A DNA stretch of 5,950 nt, taken from Actinoplanes liguriensis. Its GTDB lineage: Bacteria > Actinomycetota > Actinomycetes > Mycobacteriales > Micromonosporaceae. Each line of letters starts with the position of its first letter. Position 1 is the first letter of the stretch. The notes beneath the pieces were generated by a model. The model ran no database searches. It saw only the letters and a program-made list of their open reading frames with translations, and was not told the DNA's origin. The DNA lies in NCBI GenBank assembly GCA_000715855.1, contig KL571251.1, positions 36,578-42,527 on the forward strand, in the 5' to 3' direction. The position numbers and the translations under genes were made by a program. Of the stretch, positions 1 through 4,864 are shown in pieces.

Positions 1-17
1 ATGTGTATAAGAGACAG
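1..17. other. Tn5 mosaic-end (Nextera adapter) contamination at the contig edge
   Basis: The window opens with ATGTGTATAAGAGACAG, which is 17 of the 19 bases of the synthetic Tn5 mosaic end used in Nextera tagmentation libraries. The native Tn5 outside and inside ends differ from this hybrid, so a real transposon end is not a good explanation. Genomic sequence starts at base 18. Any translation beginning at base 1 (it reads MCIRDS and continues open to 1158) is an artefact of the adapter ATG. Confidence 0.96.
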
Positions 18-304
18 CGGTGAAGGCCCCCAGGGCGTACGAGATCGGCATGCTCTCGAAGCTCGTCGAGGACGACGAGCAGGTGCTTGCCGTCGCCCAG
101 GAGCTGGCCGCGCGACTCGCGGCGGGGCCGACCGTGGCCTACGGCGCGATCAAGCGCGAGCTGTCGATCGGCGACGCGGGCACGCTCTCCGACGCGCTGG
201 CCGCCGAGGCCCAGGCGCAGTCGATCTGCGGTGCCACCGCCGACCACAAGAACGCGGTCGCCGCCTTCGTGAACAAGCAGAAGCCCGTTTACGAGGGCCG
301 CTAG
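18..304 (+). CDS. Enoyl-CoA hydratase/isomerase family protein, C-terminal fragment (5' truncated)
   Basis: Only about the last 95 residues are present, because the contig begins inside the gene. The fragment reads RAYEIGMLSKLVEDDEQVLA, then AQELAARLAAGPTVAYGAIK, and ends AFVNKQKPVYEGR. This matches the C-terminal part of crotonase-fold enoyl-CoA hydratases: the 'A.E.G.v..vV' segment after the active-site half, the helix with 'A..LA..P..A....K', and the terminal trimerisation helices ending in 'F..K..P.F.G'. The catalytic glutamates and oxyanion-hole glycines would lie upstream and cannot be checked. The family hydrates or isomerises acyl-CoA thioesters in the cytoplasm, typically in fatty-acid or aromatic-acid degradation. 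The GTG at 20 is in frame, but it is internal and not the native start. The TAG stop at 302-304 overlaps the stop of the convergent gene. Confidence 0.82.
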
Positions 305-816
305 CCCTCGTCCTCCTCGTCCTCCTCCTCGGGGTCCTGGTTCGCCTCGACCCCGAGGACGAAGGCCTGCATGGCCAACTCGTCACCGGTCGGCCAGACG
401 TAGGTGGGCAGCTCCCGCGGGCCCAGCTCGTTCACGTGCGACCAGAACTGGCGGACCGCCTCGGCCGGGTTCACCGCCTCGATCGGCATCGCCACGCTGA
501 CCAGCCAGCTCCGCTTCGGCTGAGTCCGACCGAGCCGCTCGGCGAAACGCCGGAAATCGGCCTCGGCGAGCGGGCCGTTCGTCAGGCCGGCCGCCGGGAT
601 CGGCTCGTCGAACGCGCGGCGCACATAGGCCAGGGCCACATAGCCGCCCGTCTTCTCGACCCGGGCCAGGGCCACGACCTGCTCGTCGGCGACCAGCAGC
701 ACCTCGTCACCGGGGGACACACCGGCCGGGCCGCCCTGCACCACGACGACGTCCTGCTGGAACAACCTCTCCGTCGCCCACTGCTCCGACGGGATGACAA
801 CCGACCATTGCGCCAT
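301..816 (-). CDS. Conserved-looking hypothetical protein with acidic C-terminal tail (171 aa)
   Basis: I do not recognise this family. The ATG at 816-814 lies only 5 bp after the tag stop, and an AGGGA Shine-Dalgarno-like stretch overlaps the tag stop region, so translation is probably coupled to tag. The N-terminal half has alternating hydrophobic strands around SPGDEVLLVADEQVVALARV (about residues 34-53). This resembles the 'GD.vll' core of PUA-like/EVE or ASCH folds, but only loosely. The middle contains a basic stretch (RRFAERLGRTQPKRSW) and the tail is strongly acidic (EEEDEEDE before the final G). No signal peptide or membrane segment is visible, so it is probably cytoplasmic. Its stop TAG (303-301) interlocks with the stop of the enoyl-CoA hydratase fragment in a CTAG tetranucleotide. 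Codon use matches its neighbours, so the gene is very likely real; its function is unknown. Confidence 0.83.
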   Translation of the reverse strand: MAQWSVVIPSEQWATERLFQQDVVVVQGGPAGVSPGDEVLLVADEQVVALARVEKTGGYVALAYVRRAFDEPIPAAGLTNGPLAEADFRRFAERLGRTQPKRSWLVSVAMPIEAVNPAEAVRQFWSHVNELGPRELPTYVWPTGDELAMQAFVLGVEANQDPEEEDEEDEG

Positions 817-821
817 GTTCC

Positions 822-1400
822 CTATCCCATCACGGGGACCCAGCAGCCGATCAGGTGGTCGTCAACCATGCCGGTGGCCTGCATCAACGCGTACGCCGTG
901 GTGGGTCCGACGAATTTGAAGCCGCGCTTCTTGAGCGTCTTCGCCATCGCCGTGGACTCCGGTGTCACGGCCGGCACGTCCTGCCTCTCCGCGGGCCGTG
1001 CCCTCGGAGCCGGGGCGAACGACCAGAGCAGCTCGGTCAGCTCGCCGGGCGCGAGATCGGCCGCGACGCGCGCGTTGTGCATCGCCGCGTCGACCTTCAT
1101 CCGGTTCCGCACGATGCCGGGGTCGGCCATCAGCCGGGTCGCGTCGGACTCGTCGTAGGCGGCGACCTTGGCGATCACGAAGTCGTCGAACGCGGCCCGG
1201 AACGCCGGCCGTTTGCGCAGGATGGTGATCCAGGAGAGGCCGGACTGGAAGGCCTCCAGGGTGAGCCGCTCGAAGAGCGCGTCGTCACCGCGGATCGGCT
1301 TGCCCCACTCGGTGTCGTGGTAGGGCAGGTAATCCGGCGCGCTGCCGCCCCAGAAACAGCGGGCCTTGCCGTCGTCGCCGATCACCAGGTCGTCGGTCAC
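822..1400 (-). CDS. tag: DNA-3-methyladenine glycosylase I
   Basis: The encoded 192-aa protein removes 3-methyladenine from alkylated DNA, the first step of base-excision repair, in the cytoplasm/nucleoid. It aligns along its whole length with the Tag family (HhH-GPD superfamily). The N-terminus has KARCFWG and YHDTEWG (Cys15, Tyr27, His28), followed by EAFQSGLSWITILRKR (Glu49, Trp57), KTLKKRGFKFVGPTT, and the C-terminal DDHLIGC (His182, Cys186). By comparison with E. coli Tag, Cys15/His28/His182/Cys186 form the zinc site, and Tyr27, Glu49 and Trp57 correspond to the base-binding pocket. All are intact. I chose the GTG at 1400-1398 because it gives the normal N-terminus, lies 8 nt after an AGGGG, and overlaps the upstream TGA as GTGA, which suggests coupled translation. 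The open frame continues upstream to 1757, but that extension is only a shadow of the SRPBCC gene. Confidence 0.95.
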   Translation of the reverse strand: MTDDLVIGDDGKARCFWGGSAPDYLPYHDTEWGKPIRGDDALFERLTLEAFQSGLSWITILRKRPAFRAAFDDFVIAKVAAYDESDATRLMADPGIVRNRMKVDAAMHNARVAADLAPGELTELLWSFAPAPRARPAERQDVPAVTPESTAMAKTLKKRGFKFVGPTTAYALMQATGMVDDHLIGCWVPVMG

Positions 1401-1888
1401 GGGAGGCGCCCCTGCTCGATGAGACGGCCGAACTTCTTCAGGGCGCCGGTGAAGCCGAGCTTGGAGCCGGGCCACAGCACCGGCCAGGCGATCTTGCCGA
1501 CCGGGCCGGGCGGCAGGTGGAACCATTCGTGCAGGACGACCTGGGTGCGGTCGCCGGACATCGCGGTGCAGCGCATCGAGCCCGGTCCGCGGAGCACCTT
1601 GCCGCAGTGCACGACACGGACCTCGTACGGTGCGTTCACCTTCACCACGCGCAGCTCGTCGCGCAGCACGGCCGGGCCGATCGCGGTGACCGCCTCGACC
1701 AGGCTGCCCTCGCCGCCGTCGCCCTCGACCACCCGGACCCGGGTGAACGGGATCCACTCGGACTGCTTCTCCCAGTCCATGAACGCGGCGAAGACCTTCT
1801 CGGCCGGCGCCTTCACGATGACCGTCGCGGTGAACTCCCCCGAACCGGGACGGGCGGCGTCGTCGGCACCCCCGGCTGGGCCGCTCAT
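1397..1888 (-). CDS. SRPBCC family protein (polyketide cyclase/dehydrase-like, 163 aa)
   Basis: The START-like/SRPBCC fold is recognisable from the opening GEFTATVIVKAPAEKVFAAF (about residues 17-36). After this come the MDWEKQSEWIPF helix-loop typical of the family's 'V...l.D...l..W.P', a series of beta strands (for example PYEVRVVHCGKVLRGPG), and a C-terminal helix, KLGFTGALKKFGRLIEQGRLP. Proteins of this fold bind hydrophobic ligands in a deep cavity; some are cyclases or lipid carriers, but the ligand cannot be read from this sequence. The ATG at 1888-1886 was chosen because a GAGG lies 7 nt upstream and the homologous region starts soon after. The first 16 residues (MSGPAGGADDAARPGSG) look disordered. 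The gene overlaps the 16-codon frame upstream (ATGA) and tag downstream (GTGA). The frame is open further upstream, but there it reads an Arg-rich shadow of the DivIVA gene. Confidence 0.88.
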   Translation of the reverse strand: MSGPAGGADDAARPGSGEFTATVIVKAPAEKVFAAFMDWEKQSEWIPFTRVRVVEGDGGEGSLVEAVTAIGPAVLRDELRVVKVNAPYEVRVVHCGKVLRGPGSMRCTAMSGDRTQVVLHEWFHLPPGPVGKIAWPVLWPGSKLGFTGALKKFGRLIEQGRLP

Positions 1889-1935
1889 CCCGCAGCCTCG
1901 GTCGCGCTCATGGACTCGCCCGCAAGCGCGCTCAT
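1885..1935 (-). CDS. Candidate 16-aa micro-ORF bridging the DivIVA and SRPBCC genes
   Basis: A short frame encodes MSALAGESMSATEAAG. Its ATG (1935-1933) overlaps the DivIVA-gene TGA as ATGA, and its own TGA (1887-1885) overlaps the SRPBCC ATG as a second ATGA. A GGAG (1944-1941) lies 5 nt before its start. It could be translated by terminating ribosomes re-initiating and so pass them from one gene to the next, or it could be coincidence in a spacer of about 40 bp. ATGAGCG occurs three times in a row here, spaced 24 and 23 bases apart. A one-base change would therefore fuse this peptide to the SRPBCC N-terminus. There is no homology evidence for a functional peptide. Confidence 0.22.
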   Translation of the reverse strand: MSALAGESMSATEAAG

Positions 1936-2417
1936 CGGCTCTCCGCCGGCTCCTCGTCGGCCGCGGCCGGCGGGATCTCGGCAACCTCGACGACCGGACC
2001 GTCGGTCTCGTCGTCGTCCACCTTCCCGGTCGTCTCGGCCGGCGCACCCTGGGACGGCGCGATCGCGGCCTCCCGGGCGGCGCGCAGCGCGTCGGCGTCC
2101 TCTGTCCGGCCCTCGCGCAGTGCCGCCACTTCCGCCTCCAGGACCCCGATCAGCTCGCCCTTGTAGCCGATGTCGTACGCCGCGCGCTGCAGCGCCTGAT
2201 CGACCTGAGCCATCCGGTACCCCCGCCAGGCGGTGTCGAACCTGGTCCGGGCGATGTCGTCCTCACCCAGCGGGCGGTCGCCGGGCAGCGGCACCGACTG
2301 TCCGTCGGGCTCGACCGGGGTGAGCCCGGAGTCGCCCCCGCTCAGGAGAACGGTCACGCCGAAGACGATCGTCCCGACGACCAGAGCTACGACAATGAAG
2401 AGCAGAAGCTGACTCAT
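1932..2417 (-). CDS. Membrane-anchored DivIVA-domain protein (161 aa)
   Basis: Residues 3-25 (QLLLFIVVALVVGTIVFGVT and onward) form a single N-terminal transmembrane helix with no cleavage motif, so the protein is probably a bitopic membrane protein. After a Pro/Gly-rich linker (residues 32-50) comes a short DivIVA-type motif, RFDTAWRGYRMAQVDQAL (59-76), with the family's 'F....RGY....VD..L' pattern. A predicted coiled coil follows (ELIGVLEAEVAALRE, 88-102). The last 30 or so residues are acidic and disordered (KVDDDETDG, DEEPAESR). DivIVA proteins sense curved membrane and scaffold polar growth or septation in actinobacteria; a role in the cell envelope or division is inferred from the motif. 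I chose the ATG at 2417 because it puts the hydrophobic helix at the N-terminus. No good SD precedes it at normal distance, and a GTG two codons upstream is an alternative. The gap to the nuoA stop is 52 bp. Confidence 0.86.
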   Translation of the reverse strand: MSQLLLFIVVALVVGTIVFGVTVLLSGGDSGLTPVEPDGQSVPLPGDRPLGEDDIARTRFDTAWRGYRMAQVDQALQRAAYDIGYKGELIGVLEAEVAALREGRTEDADALRAAREAAIAPSQGAPAETTGKVDDDETDGPVVEVAEIPPAAADEEPAESR

Positions 2418-2469
2418 GCGCACGATGTTGACATGTCGGCTTTCCGGAGGCGAGCCCGCCACCCATGTC

Positions 2470-2847
2470 TCAGGTCCAGGTCAGAATCTTCTTACGCCAC
2501 GCATAGAGGATGCCCAGCGCGAGCACAGCCACGAAGACGCCCATCTCAGCGATCGCGGCGCCGCCGAACCCGGGGAGATCGAAGATCACCGCCCACGGGA
2601 AGAGGAAAACGGCTTCCACCGCGAAAAGCACATAAAGGTACGCATAAACGTAGTACCTGATCTGTGCCTGCGCCCAGTCCCCACCGACCGGGTCGATGCC
2701 GCTCTCGTACGGGATCCGCTTGCCGGCCGGCTCCGCGGGACGCGCCGGGCGGAGCAGCCGGTTCGCCCCGAACGCGGCCACGAACAGCAGAACCCCGGCG
2801 GCCAGGACGAGGCCGAGGGTGGCGTACGAGCCGAGATATCCCTCCAC
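2470..2847 (-). CDS. nuoA: NADH-quinone oxidoreductase subunit A, orphan (second-type NuoA, 125 aa)
   Basis: NuoA is a small membrane subunit of respiratory complex I that contributes to the junction between the quinone site and the proton-pumping arm. Three membrane helices are visible: about residues 9-32, 65-89 and 98-117. The loop after helix 1 carries the conserved PYESGIDPVG (46-55), and helix 2 reads YVLFAVEAVFLFPWAV (72-87). Relative to E. coli, the acidic pair in helix 2 (FDVE) is FAVE here, so Ala76 replaces Asp79 while Glu78 is retained. Length is normal. The start is GTG at 2847-2845; an in-frame stop shortly upstream and no other start support it. It has no clear SD, but a TAGGCT hexamer ends 8 nt before it. 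No nuoB or other nuo gene follows: the next gene is DivIVA-like. The sequence, especially RYYVYAYLYVLFAV and the LTWT end, resembles the NuoA of the second nuo cluster of Streptomyces as I remember it. Confidence 0.93.
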   Translation of the reverse strand: MEGYLGSYATLGLVLAAGVLLFVAAFGANRLLRPARPAEPAGKRIPYESGIDPVGGDWAQAQIRYYVYAYLYVLFAVEAVFLFPWAVIFDLPGFGGAAIAEMGVFVAVLALGILYAWRKKILTWT

Positions 2848-3010
2848 GATCGGGCAGCCTACCCAAGACCACTAGCTCGCGGGAGCGCCGGATGGCTACT
2901 GTGGGCAACGGTCCGCGGCCGCCTCCGTAAGGAGTGGCGAAGTAGTGTGGAACTGACGATGTGCGGGCCTGCTTCATCGACGTGCGCCCGCGCTCTTTGG
3001 AGGTTGAAAC
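2848..3010. promoter_or_regulatory. Divergent intergenic region between nuoA and korA
   Basis: This 163-bp gap must hold the start of transcription for the rightward korAB operon and probably for the leftward nuoA cluster. On the minus strand, TAGGCT (2861-2856) fits an actinobacterial TANNNT -10 element and lies 8 nt from the nuoA GTG. On the plus strand, TAGTGT (2943-2948) is a possible -10 for korA, which would give a leader of about 55 nt. No convincing -35 hexamer is visible for either. A GC-rich 8-bp inverted repeat (2961-2968 with 2986-2993, one G-T pair, 17-nt loop) lies just ahead of the korA ribosome-binding site. These motif calls are by eye and weak. Confidence 0.35.
2999..3003 (+). 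promoter_or_regulatory. Shine-Dalgarno site of korA
   Basis: A consensus GGAGG lies 7 nt before the GTG at 3011. It fixes this GTG as the korA start and predicts efficient initiation. Confidence 0.9.
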
Positions 3011-4864
3011 GTGGCCGCTCCCGCGAAGCGAGTCGAGCAGCTGGACCGGGTGGTGATCCGATTCGCCGGGGACTCCGGAGACGGTATGCAGCTCACCGGA
3101 GACCGGTTCACCTCGGAGACCGCGCAGCTGGGCAACGACATCTCGACGTTGCCCAACTTCCCCGCCGAGATCCGGGCGCCCGCAGGAACCCTGCCGGGTG
3201 TCTCGAGTTTCCAGGTTCATTTCGCCGACTACGACATCCTGACTCCGGGCGACTCGCCGAACGTGCTTGTCGCGATGAATCCGGCCGCGCTGAAGGCCAA
3301 CCTGTCGGAGTTGCCGGCCGGCGCCGACCTGATCGTCAACACCGACGAGTTCACCAAGCGCAACCTGGCCAAGGTCGGCTACGCGTCGAGCCCACTCGAC
3401 GACGGCTCGCTCAGTGGCTACTCGGTGCACCCGGTCGCGCTGACCTCGATGACCGTCGGCGCGCTGGCCGGTCTCGGCATCGCGAAGAAGGACGCCGAGC
3501 GCGCGAAGAACATGTTCGCCCTCGGGTTGCTCAGCTGGATGTACTCACGACCATTCGAGTCCACCCTGCGCTTCCTGGAACGCAAGTTCGCCAAACGGCC
3601 GGAGCTGGTCGAGGCGAACAAGACCGCGTTCCGCGCCGGGTGGAACTACGGCGAGACCACCGAGCTGTTCTCGGTCCGCTACGAGATCAAGCCGGCGAAG
3701 ATGCAGCCCGGGACGTATCGGAACATCACCGGCAACCAGGCGCTCGCGCTCGGGCTGGTGGCCGCCACCGTGCGGTCGAAGCTGCCGCTGTTCCTCGGGG
3801 CGTACCCGATCACCCCCGCCTCGGACATCCTGCACGAGCTCTCGAAACACAAGCGGTTCGGGATCACCACGATGCAGGCCGAGGACGAGATCGCGGCGAT
3901 CGGGGCGGCGCTCGGCGCGGCCTACGGTGGCGCGCTCGGGGTGACCACCACCTCCGGGCCGGGCGTGGCGCTCAAGGGCGAGACCATCTCGCTGGCCATC
4001 GCCCTCGAACTGCCGCTGGTCATCGTCGACGTGCAGCGGGCCGGGCCGTCGACCGGCATGCCGACCAAGACCGAGCAGGCCGACCTCAACATGGCGCTCT
4101 ACGGCCGGCACGGTGAGGCGCCCCTCGCGGTGATCGCGCCAAAGTCGCCGTCGGACTGCTTCCACGCCGCGTTGGAGGCGGCGCGGATCGCTCTGACCTA
4201 CCGGACACCGGTCATCCTGCTCTCCGACAACTACGTGGCGAACGGGTCCGAGCCGTGGCTGCTGCCGTCGGTGGACGAGCTGCCCGACCTGTCGGTCTCG
4301 TTCACCACCGAGCCGAACGCTCCGGACGGGAAGTTCCTGCCCTACCTGCGTGACCCCGCGACGATGGCCCGCCCGTGGGCGGTTCCGGGCACACCCGGGC
4401 TGGAACACCGGATCGGTGGCCTGGAGAAGGCCGACAAGACCGGTGACATCTCCTACGACCCGGCCAACCACGAGTTCATGGTCCGCACCCGCGCCGCGCG
4501 GATCGAGGCGATCCAGGTCCCCGACGTGGACGTGGAGGACCCCTCGGAGGCCGCGCGGGTTCTGGTGCTGGGCTGGGGGTCGACGTATGGGCCGATCGGG
4601 GCGGCGTGCCGGGCCCTGCGACAGCGCGGTCTGACCATCGCGCAGGCGCATCTGCGTCACATGTCGCCGCTGCCGGACAACCTCGGTGAAGTGCTCAAGT
4701 CGTACGAGAAGGTGGTCATTCCCGAGATGAATCTCGGGCAGCTCGCACACGTGATCCGCGCCCGATACCTGGTCGACGCGGTGCCGTTCAACCAGGTCAG
4801 CGGCCTGCCGTTCACCGCCGCGACGCTGGAGAACATGCTGGAGGACGTGGTCAAGAATGGCTAG
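3011..4864 (+). CDS. korA: 2-oxoacid:ferredoxin oxidoreductase subunit alpha (gamma-alpha fusion), probable 2-oxoglutarate type
   Basis: With KorB, this cytoplasmic subunit forms a CoA-dependent 2-oxoacid decarboxylating oxidoreductase (2-oxoglutarate to succinyl-CoA, electrons to ferredoxin). The 617-aa protein has the fused architecture of the actinobacterial enzyme. A gamma domain opens with VVIRFAGDSGDGMQLTG (about 14-30; domain to about 200). The alpha pyrimidine-binding domain begins near residue 235 and carries YPITPAS (265-271), TTTSGPG (312-318) and QRAGPSTGMPTKTEQ (342-356). A C-terminal transketolase-like domain starts near RVLVLGWGSTYGPIG (516). YPITP and the Arg of QRAGPSTG are the family's substrate/CoA-site signatures. 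The GDSGDG form in place of the usual glycine-rich gamma motif is typical of KorA proteins like the M. tuberculosis one. The GTG start has a perfect SD. The stop overlaps korB by 8 bp. The 2-oxoglutarate preference is inferred from family resemblance. Confidence 0.96.
   Translation: MAAPAKRVEQLDRVVIRFAGDSGDGMQLTGDRFTSETAQLGNDISTLPNFPAEIRAPAGTLPGVSSFQVHFADYDILTPGDSPNVLVAMNPAALKANLSELPAGADLIVNTDEFTKRNLAKVGYASSPLDDGSLSGYSVHPVALTSMTVGALAGLGIAKKDAERAKNMFALGLLSWMYSRPFESTLRFLERKFAKRPELVEANKTAFRAGWNYGETTELFSVRYEIKPAKMQPGTYRNITGNQALALGLVAATVRSKLPLFLGAYPITPASDILHELSKHKRFGITTMQAEDEIAAIGAALGAAYGGALGVTTTSGPGVALKGETISLAIALELPLVIVDVQRAGPSTGMPTKTEQADLNMALYGRHGEAPLAVIAPKSPSDCFHAALEAARIALTYRTPVILLSDNYVANGSEPWLLPSVDELPDLSVSFTTEPNAPDGKFLPYLRDPATMARPWAVPGTPGLEHRIGGLEKADKTGDISYDPANHEFMVRTRAARIEAIQVPDVDVEDPSEAARVLVLGWGSTYGPIGAACRALRQRGLTIAQAHLRHMSPLPDNLGEVLKSYEKVVIPEMNLGQLAHVIRARYLVDAVPFNQVSGLPFTAATLENMLEDVVKNG

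Noticed and set aside
1..17. Natural Tn5-like transposon end
   Set aside because: The bases match the engineered mosaic end rather than either native Tn5 end, sit exactly at the sequence edge, and no transposase is nearby.
1..1158. 385-codon open frame from base 1
   Set aside because: It starts in the sequencing adapter and then runs out of frame with the hydratase fragment and antisense to two well-supported genes. It is rich in Arg/Gly/Pro, as expected for a high-GC shadow.
2428..2433. TTGACA as a plus-strand -35 promoter element
   Set aside because: No -10 hexamer follows at 16-18 bp, and there is no rightward gene to serve until korA.
2414..2434. Six-residue leader ORF (MSTSCA) before the DivIVA gene with an ATGA overlap
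   Set aside because: It is very short, no close SD supports it, and such overlaps arise easily by chance. It could matter only if conserved.
855..2660. 601-codon plus-strand open frame
   Set aside because: It lies antisense to tag, the SRPBCC, DivIVA and nuoA genes, each with clear family motifs. Its translation is low-complexity with no recognisable domain.
2416..4116. 566-codon plus-strand open frame
   Set aside because: It overlaps korA in another frame, where korA has strong motifs and a perfect SD. Composition is typical of a GC-driven shadow frame.
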